A stretch of 64,000 bases of DNA from Lachnospiraceae bacterium JLR.KK002 (GCA_036941025.1 JAYMNP010000001.1:248001-312000), one strand, 5' to 3'; shown: positions 43,168 to 53,340, numbered from the stretch's first letter. Made by a program: numbers and translations. Notes: generated by a model not told the origin, from the letters alone.

Positions 43168-44553
43168 ATGAAAAAGAGGACAGTTAGTATCTTATTGGCT
43201 GTTGCAATGGCAATGGGAGCGCTGGCAGGATGTGGAACGTCGTCCGGCTCCGGAGCGGGAGAAGCATCCGATTCAGAGGAAGGGAAAGTCATCAATATTT
43301 ACAGCTGGAACGATGAATTCCGTCAGCGTGTGGAGGCGGTTTATCCGGAGGTGAAGAAAACCTCCAAAGACGGAACGGTAACTACATTAAAGGATGGGAC
43401 GGAAATCCACTGGACCATAAATCCCAATCAGGATGGCGTATACCAGCAGAAACTGGATGAAGCGCTGTTGAATCAGGCGGATGCGGCGGCAGACGATAAA
43501 GTAGATATCTTTTTGTCCGAGACAGATTATGTGAACAAATATACGGATGCAGATGCAGACGCAGCCATGCCCCTGACAGACCTTGGCATCGATCCGGAAA
43601 AGGATCTGTCGGATCAGTACAGTTTCACAAAGGTTACAGCTTCTGATGCAAACGGTGTTCAGAGAGGTTCCACCTGGCAGTGCTGTCCGGGACTTTTGGT
43701 ATACCGCCGGGATATTGCCAAAGATGTATTCGGTACGGATGATCCGGAAAAAGTGGGCGAAAAGGTGAAGGACTGGGATACTATGAAAGCAACAGCGGAA
43801 GAACTGAAGGCGAAGGGGTATTTTACATTTTCCTCTTATGCGGATACGTTCCGGCTTTATGGCAACAGTATTGCCCAGTCCTGGGTCAGCCCCGGAGAAA
43901 CTGTAATCAAAGTGGATCAGAAAATAATGGACTGGGTAAGCGATTCGAAGGAATGGCTGGATGCGGGATATCTTGACAAAAATATAAAAGGCCAGTGGAA
44001 TGATGACTGGAACAAGGCAATGGGTTCCACTTCAAAGGTGTTTGCTTTCCTGTTTCCGGCATGGGGCATTGATTTTACGCTGAAGCCCAACTGGGATGGT
44101 GAAGACGGCGCCTGGGCAGTTACCAATCCTCCGCAGGAATATAACTGGGGCGGTTCCTATGTTCATGCATGTACCGGCACAGATAACCCGAAGCATGTGA
44201 AAGATATCATCCTTGCAGTGACTGCAGATCAGGAAAATCTGTTAAAGATTTCCAAAGATTATGCGGACTTTACCAATACTCAGAGCGGTATGCAGCGGGC
44301 GGCAAAAGATGATAAGAAGTTTGCTTCTGATTTCCTGGGCGGACAGAACGCATTTGCATATTTTGCACCGGTGGCAGAGAATATCGTGATTGCGCCTCTT
44401 TCTGCTTACGATCAGGGCTGTGTGGAATTAATCCAGAATTCTTTTAATGATTATCTGCAGGGGAACGTTGACTTCGAAAAAGCAAAAGCGAACTTCGAAA
44501 CAGCAGTTATTGAGCGTTACCCGGATATTACGGAAATTCAGTGGCCGGAATAA
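43168..44553 (+). CDS. Sugar ABC transporter substrate-binding lipoprotein (family 1)
   Basis: 461 residues with AAGGAGG before the ATG. The signal peptide ends in the lipobox LAGC (SILLAVAMAMGALAGCGTSSGS), so it is tethered outside the membrane. The mature part starts VINIYSWNDEFRQRVEAVYPEV and contains the binding-protein pattern KVDIFLSETDYVNKYTDADADAAMPLTDLGI, DWDTMKATAEELKAKGYF, AFLFPAWGIDFTLKP. Aromatic residues are frequent, as expected for a glucoside pocket. By its neighbours (GH94 and GH3) it likely captures beta-linked gluco-oligosaccharides. The ATPase is not encoded here and is probably a shared MsmX/MsmK type. Confidence 0.92.
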   Translation: MKKRTVSILLAVAMAMGALAGCGTSSGSGAGEASDSEEGKVINIYSWNDEFRQRVEAVYPEVKKTSKDGTVTTLKDGTEIHWTINPNQDGVYQQKLDEALLNQADAAADDKVDIFLSETDYVNKYTDADADAAMPLTDLGIDPEKDLSDQYSFTKVTASDANGVQRGSTWQCCPGLLVYRRDIAKDVFGTDDPEKVGEKVKDWDTMKATAEELKAKGYFTFSSYADTFRLYGNSIAQSWVSPGETVIKVDQKIMDWVSDSKEWLDAGYLDKNIKGQWNDDWNKAMGSTSKVFAFLFPAWGIDFTLKPNWDGEDGAWAVTNPPQEYNWGGSYVHACTGTDNPKHVKDIILAVTADQENLLKISKDYADFTNTQSGMQRAAKDDKKFASDFLGGQNAFAYFAPVAENIVIAPLSAYDQGCVELIQNSFNDYLQGNVDFEKAKANFETAVIERYPDITEIQWPE

Positions 44554-44594
44554 AGAGATTCTGACGTCCTGGTGCGCAGGATAAGGCAGCGTAG

Positions 44595-44665
44595 CCCGGA
44601 TAACCGGGATTTGCAGCCAGAATGAAAAGAGCCGGCGCTGCGGTATGCAGAATGGGCGGCGCCGG
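44595..44665 (+). other. Intercistronic hairpins between binding protein and permease genes
   Basis: CCCGG-ATAA-CCGGG (44595-44608) and CCGGCGC (44632-44638) with GCGCCGG (44659-44665). There is no T-run. Such hairpins after a binding-protein gene commonly stabilise its mRNA and lower read-through, so that binding protein exceeds permease. Confidence 0.5.
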
Positions 44666-44691
44666 ATAAAAACAGAAAGGGGTGGCAGTTT

Positions 44692-45642
44692 ATGGAAAAG
44701 AAACATAAAAAAATAGATTATGCAAAATGGGGCTATCTGTTTATCCTTCCATTTTTTGTGAGTTTTTTCATATTTTCTCTGATCCCTCTGGTGGATACTG
44801 TCCGGTATAGTTTTTTTGAGTATTACCGTTCAGGGATTAAAGAGATAGGGCCGAATTTTGTGGGTCTGGAGAATTATATCAGCCTGCTGGGTTCGGATAT
44901 GCTGAAATATGCAGGCAATACCATGATACTGTGGATTATCGGATTTATTCCCCAGATTGTAATTGCTCTGGTGCTTGCCGAGTGGTTTGTGGACGCAAGG
45001 CTTAAAATCCATGGAACACAGTTTTTTAAGGTGGTGATATATCTGCCGAATCTGATTATGGCTTCTGCCTTTGCCATGTTGTTTTTTACCATGTTTTCCA
45101 CGAACGGGCCCATCAATTCCATTTTGACTTCTTTCGGATGGATCAGTCAGCCGGTGGATTTTCTGGGTTCTGTATGGGGAACAAGATCCCTGGTAGGGCT
45201 TATGAATTTCCTGATGTGGTTTGGAAATTCCACAATTATGCTGATGGCGGCCATTATGGGAATCAGCCCGGATGTATTCGAGGCGGCTGAACTGGATGGA
45301 TGTAACAGCCTGCAGCGGTTTTTCTATATTACCCTTCCCCAGATACGTCCAATTCTTGCCTATACGTTGATTACTTCTATTATCGGCGGATTGCAGATGT
45401 TTGATGTGCCTCAGATTCTGACAAACGGACAGGGGACGCCGGATCGTACCTCCATGACCCTGATTATGTTTCTGAACAGTCATTTAAAGAGTAAGAATTA
45501 TGGTATGGCGGGCGCATTATCGGTATTTCTGTTTGTTGTCAGCGGTATCTTATGCTTTGTAGTATATCGGATGACCAATAATGATGATCCGGATGGCTCG
45601 AAAGCGGCAGCAAAAAAAGCAAAAAAGCAAAGGAGGGGATAA
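44692..45642 (+). CDS. Sugar ABC transporter permease (MalF/MsmF type)
   Basis: 316 residues with six membrane helices, the first being YLFILPFFVSFFIFSLIPLVDTVRYSF. The EAA loop that contacts the ATPase is visible as EAAELDGCNSLQRFFYITLPQIRPIL. The C-terminus is Lys-rich (KAAAKKAKKQRRG). AAAGGGGTGG precedes the ATG. It pairs with the next gene to form the membrane channel for the sugar delivered by the upstream lipoprotein. Confidence 0.93.
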   Translation: MEKKHKKIDYAKWGYLFILPFFVSFFIFSLIPLVDTVRYSFFEYYRSGIKEIGPNFVGLENYISLLGSDMLKYAGNTMILWIIGFIPQIVIALVLAEWFVDARLKIHGTQFFKVVIYLPNLIMASAFAMLFFTMFSTNGPINSILTSFGWISQPVDFLGSVWGTRSLVGLMNFLMWFGNSTIMLMAAIMGISPDVFEAAELDGCNSLQRFFYITLPQIRPILAYTLITSIIGGLQMFDVPQILTNGQGTPDRTSMTLIMFLNSHLKSKNYGMAGALSVFLFVVSGILCFVVYRMTNNDDPDGSKAAAKKAKKQRRG

Positions 45643-45646
45643 AGTT

Positions 45647-46492
45647 ATGAAATCAAAAGGCTCCAACCATGCACGAAGTATATTGGCGCATATTGTACTG
45701 ATTATCCTGTCGTTTATGTGTCTGTTTTTCTTTTATATTCTGTTTATCAATTCCACGAGGTCCCATGGAGATTTGCAGAAAGGTTTTTCTGCTCTGCCGG
45801 GAAATTATTTTCTGGAAAATCTGAAAAATGTGGCTAACGACGGTACATTTCCCATGTTTCGGGGGATTTTAAACAGCCTGGTGGTTTCCGGCTGTTCAGC
45901 GGCAATCTGTACATATTTTTCGGCATTGACAGCTTATGGTCTGTATGCGTATAATTTTAAATTAAAGAAAGCGGCCTTTACTTTTATCATGGCAATCCTT
46001 GTGATGCCCACGCAGGTGACAGCAATGGGATTCCTGCGGTTAATTACAAATATGGGAATGTATGATTCCCTGCTTCCGCTGATTATTCCCTCCATTGCAT
46101 CTCCGGCTGTATTCTATTTTATGTACAGCTACCTGCAGTCCTCCCTTCCCCTGTCTCTGGTGGAGGCGGCAAGAATTGACGGTTCCGGGGAATTTCGGAC
46201 TTTTAACCAGATTGTGATTCCCATTATGAAGCCGGCCATTGCGGTACAGGCAATCTTCACCTTTGTGGGTTCATGGAATAATTATTTTGTTCCGGCACTG
46301 GTGATTCAGTCCAAAGATAAAATGACGGTGCCCATACTCATTGCGACCCTTCGCGGTGCGGATTATATGAATTTTGATATGGGTAAAATATACATGATGA
46401 TTCTGGTGGCAATTGTTCCAATTATCCTGGTGTATCTGTTCCTGTCAAAATATATTATTGCAGGCGTAACCCTTGGCGGAGTAAAGGAGTAA
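45647..46492 (+). CDS. Sugar ABC transporter permease (MalG/MsmG type)
   Basis: 281 residues from the ATG at 45647, set by AGGAGGGG eight bases upstream. Six membrane helices (HIVLIILSFMCLFFFYILFINSTRS onward), the EAA loop VEAARIDGSGEFRTFNQIVIPIMKPAI, and the typical end YLFLSKYIIAGVTLGGVKE. It starts four bases after the previous stop. Confidence 0.93.
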   Translation: MKSKGSNHARSILAHIVLIILSFMCLFFFYILFINSTRSHGDLQKGFSALPGNYFLENLKNVANDGTFPMFRGILNSLVVSGCSAAICTYFSALTAYGLYAYNFKLKKAAFTFIMAILVMPTQVTAMGFLRLITNMGMYDSLLPLIIPSIASPAVFYFMYSYLQSSLPLSLVEAARIDGSGEFRTFNQIVIPIMKPAIAVQAIFTFVGSWNNYFVPALVIQSKDKMTVPILIATLRGADYMNFDMGKIYMMILVAIVPIILVYLFLSKYIIAGVTLGGVKE

Positions 46493-46580
46493 TGACGGGA
46501 AGGTTTTACGGAAAAAAAGTTGCTTTTAATATAAGGTTCAGTTATGTTTGAAGCCTGAAGCAGTATAAAATGAAACGAAG

Positions 46581-46623
46581 GAATCCAACTCTGTGTGAAA
46601 GCAATATATGATGGGTTGGATTC
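46581..46623 (+). other. Hairpin between permease and GH3 genes
   Basis: GAATCCAAC (46581-46589) and GTTGGATTC (46615-46623) pair exactly with a 25-base loop, inside the 168-base gap before the GH3 gene. No T-run follows, so it may process or stabilise the mRNA rather than end it. Confidence 0.4.
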
Positions 46624-46660
46624 TGTTCGTGTCAGAAAATAAGATTGGAAAGGAGAAAGT

Positions 46661-49228
46661 ATGGCGGTATTACAACAGGTCCACAGTGGTACAATGGAAG
46701 AACGTCCATCTAAACGGGAAATCCTGCATGGAAAACTGGCCGGAAAACTGGCAGCGGAAGGCATGGTTCTTCTGAAAAATGAAGGGGTTCTTCCCCTTAA
46801 AACTTCTGCGCCCGCAGGGTTGTTTGGCGGAGGCGCAGTCAGAACGGTGAAAGGCGGAACTGGTTCCGGGGACGTGAACAACCGGGAAAATATTTCTGTT
46901 TACCGGGGACTGAAAGAGGCAGGGGTTCCCATCACCAGTGAAGAATGGCTGATAGATTACGAGAAGCGTTATGAGGATGCCAGGAATGTATGGAAGGAAA
47001 AGGTGCTAAAGGACGCCGAAAAGATGGAAAATCCTTTTGACGCCTATGCCCTGAATCCATTTTCCATGCCGGAGGGCCGCAGTATTTCAGAAGAAGATGT
47101 GAAAGGCGCTTTGACGGCGCTGTATGTAATCAGCCGCATTTCCGGCGAAGGGAAAGACCGCAGCAGAACAGAAGGGGATTATTATTTAAGCAGACAGGAG
47201 CGGGAGGATATTCTGTTTCTGAACCGTCAGAACATGCCCATTGTGCTGATTCTGAATGTGGGAGCACCAGTGGAACTGACGGATATACTACAGGAAGCAG
47301 AGAATATAAAAGGGATTCTGCTTATTTCCCTGCCGGGACAGGAGGGAGGACACGCAGCGGCCAACGTGTTGCTTGGAAAATCTGTACCTGGAGGAAGGCT
47401 GACAGCTACCTGGGCAAAGCGCTATGAAGATTATCCTTCGGCGGAGGAGTTTGGAGCCCTGAACGGAAATCTGGAAACAGAGGAATACCGGGAAGGAATT
47501 TATGTGGGATACCGGTATTTCAGCAGTTTTGGTGTACAGCCCCTGTTTCCCTTTGGCTACGGACTTTCCTATACGGAATTTTCCGTGGATTTTGACAGAC
47601 TGGAAATTACGGAAACAGGCGCGGAGCTTATCGTTACTGTGAAAAATATCGGGAAAATTTATGCAAGCCGGGAAGTTGTACAGGTCTATGTAACATTACC
47701 TCAGAAAGAGATGGAAGAAGCAGAGTGTTCTGCGGCTGATGAGGAAAGGATAGGGCTGTCGTACCTGTTTGGGCCTCAGGGGAAAGAATGCTACCGGCTG
47801 GCCGGATTTGCCAGGACGGGATTACTGCAGCCGGGGGAATCCCAACAGCTCAGAGTTGTCACAGACCAGAAACAGATGGCTGGTTTTTCAGAAGAACAGC
47901 AGGCCTGGATAGTGGAGAAAGGTTCTTATGGGTTGTGGCTGGGAAAACATGCAGAATCTCTGGAACCGGCGGCAATTCTTACAGTACCGGAGTCTGTGGT
48001 GCTGGAGCGTACGGAAAGAATACGTCCGGCACAAAAAGTTCTGGAAGAATTTGCCGAACCGAAATCTGTGAAGGAGAATGTCTCAAAATGGTTGAAAATG
48101 GCAAAAAAGCAGAAGACGCCAGAATTTCTGTTCCATCCCCGCGGGGAGCAGAACCGGGAAACGAAATATTCCGTGACTCCGATGCCCGGCGGGCAGGGAG
48201 GAAGTAAGGAAGAGCTGAAAGGAAAGGAGCAGGAACTGTCCGTTGAGGAGTTGATTCCTCTTTTATATGGAAATGTTGTAAAGGGAGCCAGTACTCTGGG
48301 CTCATCGGGCGTCCGGGTGCCGGGTTCAGCCGGGGAGACCACGGAAACGCTGGAACATAAATATGGTGTACGTTCGCTGATTATGGCGGATGGGCCGGCG
48401 GGGCTGCGCTTGCGCCAGAGCTATCAGGTGGACCGGAAATCAGACTCTGTGTATGGGGTGGGAGTTCTGGGCTCTCTGGAGAACGGTTTTCTGGAGGAAA
48501 TGGAATTTCATGAGGATGCGGACACCTATTATCAGTATTGTACGGCTTTTCCCGTGGGGACAGCGCTGGCCCAGACCTGGGACGTGGATTTAATGAGAGA
48601 ATTTGGCAGAGCTGTGGCTCTGGAGATGGAAGAGTTTTATGTGGATCTGTGGCTTGCGCCTGGGATGAATATTCAGCGGAATCCGTTGTGTGGAAGGAAT
48701 TTTGAATACTATTCGGAGGACCCTTTCCTGTCCGGAAAAATGGCGGCGGCAGTTGTTTCCGGTGTGCAGGCAGATGGAAATTGCGGTGTTACGGTGAAGC
48801 ATTTTGCCTGCAATAATCAGGAAGATAACCGGATGAGTGTAAATGTCTGTATTTCCCCGCGGGCCTTACGGGAAATTTATCTTCGTGGGTTTGAAATTGC
48901 AGTCAGGGAAAGCCGGCCCGTTGCTGTTATGTCCTCCTATAATCGTATCAATGGCTTTCATGCAGCTAATTTTGGAGATATCTGTACAGGAGTCCTGCGG
49001 AAAGAATGGGGATTTGAAGGTGTGGTAATGTCTGACTGGAATACAACAGTTCCGGCGGACGGAAGCATTTCCTGGAAATGCGCCGTTGCCGGAAATGATA
49101 TTATTATGCCGGGAAATCCCCAGGATGATGAGAATATCCGGCAGGCCTGTGAGAGAGGAGAACTGTCAGAAGAAGCAATCCGAACCTGTGGGAGACGGGT
49201 GCTTGCCATGATCCGGAAACTGACATAA
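46661..49228 (+). CDS. Inverted-domain GH3 beta-glucosidase
   Basis: 855 residues. The domain order is permuted relative to most GH3 enzymes: the alpha/beta sandwich and fibronectin-like domains come first (AAEGMVLLKNEGVLPLK, SLPGQEGGHAAANVLLGKSVPGGRLTATW, FPFGYGLSYTEFSV). The TIM-like barrel comes last (MADGPAGLRL, WLAPGMNIQRNPLCGRNFEYYSEDP, VTVKHFACNNQEDNR). The nucleophile is Asp792 in GFEGVVMSDWNTT. Inverted order is known for some rumen clostridial beta-glucosidases. No signal peptide, so it acts on imported sugars beside the two phosphorylases. AAAGGAG precedes the ATG. Confidence 0.9.
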   Translation: MAVLQQVHSGTMEERPSKREILHGKLAGKLAAEGMVLLKNEGVLPLKTSAPAGLFGGGAVRTVKGGTGSGDVNNRENISVYRGLKEAGVPITSEEWLIDYEKRYEDARNVWKEKVLKDAEKMENPFDAYALNPFSMPEGRSISEEDVKGALTALYVISRISGEGKDRSRTEGDYYLSRQEREDILFLNRQNMPIVLILNVGAPVELTDILQEAENIKGILLISLPGQEGGHAAANVLLGKSVPGGRLTATWAKRYEDYPSAEEFGALNGNLETEEYREGIYVGYRYFSSFGVQPLFPFGYGLSYTEFSVDFDRLEITETGAELIVTVKNIGKIYASREVVQVYVTLPQKEMEEAECSAADEERIGLSYLFGPQGKECYRLAGFARTGLLQPGESQQLRVVTDQKQMAGFSEEQQAWIVEKGSYGLWLGKHAESLEPAAILTVPESVVLERTERIRPAQKVLEEFAEPKSVKENVSKWLKMAKKQKTPEFLFHPRGEQNRETKYSVTPMPGGQGGSKEELKGKEQELSVEELIPLLYGNVVKGASTLGSSGVRVPGSAGETTETLEHKYGVRSLIMADGPAGLRLRQSYQVDRKSDSVYGVGVLGSLENGFLEEMEFHEDADTYYQYCTAFPVGTALAQTWDVDLMREFGRAVALEMEEFYVDLWLAPGMNIQRNPLCGRNFEYYSEDPFLSGKMAAAVVSGVQADGNCGVTVKHFACNNQEDNRMSVNVCISPRALREIYLRGFEIAVRESRPVAVMSSYNRINGFHAANFGDICTGVLRKEWGFEGVVMSDWNTTVPADGSISWKCAVAGNDIIMPGNPQDDENIRQACERGELSEEAIRTCGRRVLAMIRKLT

Positions 49229-49244
49229 AGCCTCCGGACATAAA

Positions 49245-49831
49245 TCAGATGTCGTTTTTCTTATAATACGGCAAGGATTTCCGCAGGCGATGGTATTGTC
49301 CGGAAAATCTCTGGTGACAACGCTTCCGGCTCCTATGACAACATTATTGCCGATGGTTACGCCCGGCATAAGGATGGCGCCGCCTCCCAGCCATACATTA
49401 TCTCCGATGACAACAGGGGCAGTCTGTGTTTTACAGAATTCAAAAGAACCGTCTTCCCTGGCGGGTCCGAACCGGTTCGCTGCATTTGTGGGATGGAAGG
49501 CGGTATAAATCTGGACATTGGGCGCTATCAGCGCGTTATTTCCGATGATAATTTTATTATCGTCCGGAAACGTACAGTTCATATTTACTTCGCAGTTATT
49601 TCCAAAATAAATATTATTGCCGTAATCCACATAAAAGGGCGGGGTAATCCACAGATTTTTACCCCGTCCGCCCAGCAATTCATTCAGAATCCGTTCTTTT
49701 TCTTCGGAATCTGCAGAATCCGTTTGATTGTAATTCCTGATTAAATCTTTTGCTTTATGCTATTGGGTCAGCAGCTCTGTGTCTCCGCAGTCATAGAGCT
49801 GGCCTGCCAGCATTTTTTCCCGTTCTGTCAT
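49245..49831 (-). pseudogene. Maltose O-acetyltransferase pseudogene (amber codon and 3' deletion)
   Basis: From the ATG at 49829-49831 (AAAGGA upstream) it reads TEREKMLAGQLYDCGDTELLTQ, TAG, HKAKDLIRNYNQTDSADSEEKERILNELLGGRGKNLWITPPFYVDYGNNIYFG, then a full hexapeptide region with the His in YTAFHPTNA. The TAG stands where a Trp (TGG) would fit. After CGNPC the frame departs from the family; two bases over, the sequence reads YYKKNDI-stop, the usual kind of end, so a short out-of-frame deletion probably removed the linker. An intact homologue is at 8.3 kb. Confidence 0.8.
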
Positions 49832-49947
49832 AGTCTGGTTTCCTTTCGTAATCTGAATTGATAAATCAATTATACGGTAAAATTCTCTCCATGTCACCCT
49901 TTTTCGCCGGAACCGGGGCTTAAAACAGCAGCCTGTGTAAATCCAGG

Positions 49948-49976
49948 TTGACAAAAAGACAAATATTTTGTATGAT
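49948..49976 (+). promoter_or_regulatory. Sigma-A promoter of the aldolase gene
   Basis: TTGACA (49948-49953), a 17-base spacer and TATGAT (49971-49976), 55 bases before the start codon. Confidence 0.8.
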
Positions 49977-50030
49977 AAAGGAACTTTAACGGTTTAAAGT
50001 GCGAAAAGACAGATTACGGAGGGATAAGAA

Positions 50031-51017
50031 ATGAGTGCGGAACAGTGTAATAAGAGAACATTAATGGATTATTGTCCCGATATCAAGGTTGTGGATTGTA
50101 CGCTGAGAGACGGCGGACTTGTAAATAATTTTGCTTTTACGGATGAGTTTGTCCATGATTTGTATGAAGCGAATGTAAAAGCCGGTGTTGATTATATGGA
50201 ATTTGGTTATAAAGCCTCCAGAGAACTGTTTGATCCAAAGGCCTTTGGAAAATGGAAGTTCTGTGAAGAAAAAGACATCCGGGCTGTTGTGGGGGATAAT
50301 CGGTCGCCTTTGAAAATTTCTGTGATGGCGGATGTGGGACGCTGTAATTACAAAAGGGATATTCTGCCGAAAAAGGACAGTGTCATTGACATGGTGCGGG
50401 TGGCCACTTATATCCATCAGATACCCACAGCCGTTGAAATGATTGAACATCTGAAAAAGAAAGGGTATGAAGTTTGTGTAAACATTATGGCGGTTTCCAA
50501 AGTAAATACCGATGACCTGGACGCAGGCCTGGAGCTTCTTGCAAGAAGCTCGGTGGACACCATTTACCTGGTGGACAGCTTCGGGTTCTTCTATCCGGAG
50601 CAGATTACAAAGCTGTCTCAGAAATACGTGGAGATTGCGGAAGCCAACGGAAAAAATGTGGGAATCCATGCCCACAACAATCAGCAGCTTGCCTTTGCCA
50701 ATACCATTGAAGCATGCCGTATGGGAGTCAGCCTGCTGGATGCCACAGTCAGCGGCATGGGACGGGGAGCCGGGAACTGCTTTATGGAGCCGCTGCTCAG
50801 TTTCCTGAAAAATCCCAAATATGATGAAATTCCCATCATCCGCTTTGTGGAAAAACATATGCTGAAATTAAAGGCAGAAGGCGTGGTATGGGGATATGAT
50901 ATTCCCTATCTTGTAACAGGTATTCTGAACAGCCATCCTTCCACAGCCATTAAATTTATCAGAGAACAGAGAAGCGATTACTGTAATTTCATGCAGGAAC
51001 TGCTGGATCTGGAGTAA
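50031..51017 (+). CDS. HMGL-like aldolase-domain protein
   Basis: 328 residues. A TIM-barrel of the pyruvate-carboxyltransferase/HMGL-like family: VVDCTLRDGGLVNNFAFTDEFVHDLYEANVKAGVDYMEFGY (the R-D-G motif with its metal-binding Asp), YLVDSFGFFYPEQI, and the metal-binding GIHAHNNQQLAFANTIEACRMGVSLLDATVSGMGRGAGNC. It resembles the aldolase half of 4-hydroxy-2-oxovalerate aldolases and stand-alone clostridial relatives. The true substrate is unknown; an aldol cleavage giving pyruvate or a carboxylate is expected. Monocistronic, with a good promoter and terminator. Confidence 0.85.
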   Translation: MSAEQCNKRTLMDYCPDIKVVDCTLRDGGLVNNFAFTDEFVHDLYEANVKAGVDYMEFGYKASRELFDPKAFGKWKFCEEKDIRAVVGDNRSPLKISVMADVGRCNYKRDILPKKDSVIDMVRVATYIHQIPTAVEMIEHLKKKGYEVCVNIMAVSKVNTDDLDAGLELLARSSVDTIYLVDSFGFFYPEQITKLSQKYVEIAEANGKNVGIHAHNNQQLAFANTIEACRMGVSLLDATVSGMGRGAGNCFMEPLLSFLKNPKYDEIPIIRFVEKHMLKLKAEGVVWGYDIPYLVTGILNSHPSTAIKFIREQRSDYCNFMQELLDLE

Positions 51018-51029
51018 GCGGCAGACGGA

Positions 51030-51055
51030 GAATCCTGCATTGCAGGATTCTTTTT
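51030..51055 (+). terminator. Intrinsic terminator after the aldolase gene
   Basis: GAATCCTGCA and TGCAGGATTC pair exactly, followed by TTTTT. Confidence 0.93.
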
Positions 51056-51148
51056 CTGTCGGTGTGATACGGACCGGAAGACAATTTCTGTGATGCAGGA
51101 AAGTTCATGTCAGTTTTGAAAAAAGTGCTGGTATTTTTATAAGAAGTG

Positions 51149-51157
51149 TGCTATACT
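51149..51157 (+). promoter_or_regulatory. Extended -10 promoter of tig
   Basis: TGC-TATACT matches an extended -10. It lies about 90 bases before the trigger factor start; the -35 region is weak. Confidence 0.5.
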
Positions 51158-51245
51158 TTTAAAATGATTGTAAGTTAGGGAATCAGGCTTTATAATAGTA
51201 AAAGTTATAAGGATTACCACATATATTAAGGAGGAAATCGTAGCA

Positions 51246-52538
51246 ATGAGCGTACAGGTAGAAAACTTGGAGAAAAATATGGCAAAACTCACCATTGAGG
51301 TTCCGGCAGAAGAATTGGAAAAAGCAATTCAGAATGCATATATGAAGCAGAAAAGCAGAATCAGCCTTCCGGGTTTCCGTAAAGGAAAAGTGCCAAGACA
51401 TATGATTGAGAAAATGTATGGCCCGGAAATTTTTTATGAGGATGCTGTCAATGAGCTTGTTTCTCAGGAATATCCCAAAGCGGCTGACGAGTCCGGACTG
51501 GAGATTGTTTCCCGGCCGGAGATTGGTGTGGAACAGATTGAAAAGGGAAAGAGTTTCATATTTACTGCAGAAGTTGCTGTGAAGCCGGAGGTGACTCTGG
51601 GCAAATATCTGGGCGTTCCGGTGAAGAAGACGGATGTGGCTGTAACAGAAGAAGAGACAGACGCTGAAATAGAGAAAGAGCGTGAGAGCAATGCCAGAAT
51701 GATTACCGTGGAAGACCGGGCAGTGGCTGACGGAGATACGGCGGTGATTGACTATGAAGGCTTTATGGATGGAGAAACATTTGAAGGAGGAAAGGGTGAG
51801 AACCATTCTCTGGTTATCGGTTCCCATACCTTTATTGATAATTTTGAAGAACAGTTAATTGGAAAAAATACCGGTGATGAGCTGGAAGTCCATGTAACAT
51901 TCCCGGAAGAATATCATGCACCGGAGCTGGCAGGCAAACCTGCAGTATTCCAGGTGAAAATCAATGAGATTAAGACCAAAGAGCTTCCGGATCTGGACGA
52001 TGAATTTGCACAGGACGTTTCGGAATTTGACACCCTTGCAGAATACAGAGAAAGCGTTGTGAAGAAACTGACAGAGCGCAAAGAGAACGAAGCAAGACAT
52101 GCAAAAGAGGAAGAAGCAATTCAGAAGATTATCGAAGATTCTCAGATGGAGATTCCCGATGCAATGGTTGATACCCAGACCCGTTCCATGGTGGATGATT
52201 TTGCTAACAGAATGGCACAGCAGGGACTGGGAATGGAGCAGTATCTGCAGTTCACAGGCTCTACCGTTGAGCAGCTGATGGAGCAGATGAAGCCGGATGC
52301 ACTGAAGCGGATTCAGTCAGGCCTTGTACTGGAAGCCATCGCGGAGGCGGAGCATATCGAAGTGTCCGATGAAGATGTGGAGGCCGAGATTGAGAATATG
52401 GCCGGAATGTACGGCATGGAAGCTGACAAGCTGAAAGAAATTATCGGCGACAATGAGAAAGAAAACATGAAGAAAGACCTGGCAATTCAGAAGGCTGTGG
52501 ATCTGATTGTGGAGAAAGCAGAAGAACAGGCAGAATAA
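51246..52538 (+). CDS. tig: Trigger factor
   Basis: 430 residues, the normal size. A ribosome-bound chaperone and peptidyl-prolyl isomerase. The N-terminal ribosome-binding domain has the signature [17 protein letters not shown]. The FKBP-type domain follows ([45 protein letters not shown]), and the C-terminal chaperone arms are helical. It heads the tig-clpP-clpX-lon cluster that is conserved in clostridia. AAGGAGG lies 11 bases before the ATG. Confidence 0.97.
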   Translation: MSVQVENLEKNMAKLTIEVPAEELEKAIQNAYMKQKSRISLPGFRKGKVPRHMIEKMYGPEIFYEDAVNELVSQEYPKAADESGLEIVSRPEIGVEQIEKGKSFIFTAEVAVKPEVTLGKYLGVPVKKTDVAVTEEETDAEIEKERESNARMITVEDRAVADGDTAVIDYEGFMDGETFEGGKGENHSLVIGSHTFIDNFEEQLIGKNTGDELEVHVTFPEEYHAPELAGKPAVFQVKINEIKTKELPDLDDEFAQDVSEFDTLAEYRESVVKKLTERKENEARHAKEEEAIQKIIEDSQMEIPDAMVDTQTRSMVDDFANRMAQQGLGMEQYLQFTGSTVEQLMEQMKPDALKRIQSGLVLEAIAEAEHIEVSDEDVEAEIENMAGMYGMEADKLKEIIGDNEKENMKKDLAIQKAVDLIVEKAEEQAE

Positions 52539-52588
52539 GCATAAGACATGTACCATATCTGGGGATTGGGAATAAGGAGGAATATGGA

Positions 52589-53173
52589 ATGAGTTTAGTA
52601 CCTTACGTCGTTGAACAAACCAGCAGAGGAGAACGGTCCTACGATATATATTCCAGGCTGTTAAAAGACAGGATTATTTTTCTGGGAGAGGAAGTAAATG
52701 AAACCACAGCAGGACTTGTTGTGGCACAGCTTCTGTTTCTGGAATCGGAAGATCCGGGGAAAGATATTCATTTGTATATCAATTCCCCAGGAGGCGTGGT
52801 AACAGCAGGACTTGCAATTTACGATACCATGAATTATATTAAATGCGATGTGGAGACCATCTGCATCGGACTGGCAGCAAGCATGGGTGCATTTCTTCTG
52901 GCGGGAGGAACCAAAGGCAAGCGCTTTGCCCTTCCCAATGCGGAAATCATGATTCACCAGCCCTCCGGTGGAGCCAAAGGCCAGGCAACAGACATTCAGA
53001 TTGTGGCGGATAATATTCAGAAGACAAAACATCGTCTGAATACCATCTTATCTGAAAATACAGGGAAACCATATGAAGTGATTGCAGCAGATACGGAACG
53101 TGACAATTATATGTCTGCGGAGGAAGCAAAAGAGTATGGCCTGATTGACGGTGTCATTACAAACAGAAAGTAA
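52589..53173 (+). CDS. clpP: ATP-dependent Clp protease proteolytic subunit
   Basis: 194 residues. The serine protease core of ClpXP/ClpCP. Ser98 in [11 protein letters not shown] and His123 in MIHQPSGG are at canonical positions, with the third residue (Asp) near 172. The start [33 protein letters not shown] includes the short propeptide and the hydrophobic-pocket region that binds ClpX loops. AAGGAGG precedes the ATG, 50 bases after tig. Confidence 0.98.
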   Translation: MSLVPYVVEQTSRGERSYDIYSRLLKDRIIFLGEEVNETTAGLVVAQLLFLESEDPGKDIHLYINSPGGVVTAGLAIYDTMNYIKCDVETICIGLAASMGAFLLAGGTKGKRFALPNAEIMIHQPSGGAKGQATDIQIVADNIQKTKHRLNTILSENTGKPYEVIAADTERDNYMSAEEAKEYGLIDGVITNRK

Positions 53174-53340
53174 GAAATAAAAGAACTGAGGGGACAGCGG
53201 GCATTTGCCACTGTCCCTTAAGTGCACAGGGATTTATGCAAAGGGCAGTTCCGGCTGCAGCATGTGTCCTGTGCAGCAGGCAGGGAAAGCAGCTGGCTTC
53301 CCTGTTTAATCTTGAAGAAAAGGAAGAACGGAGTGAAGAA

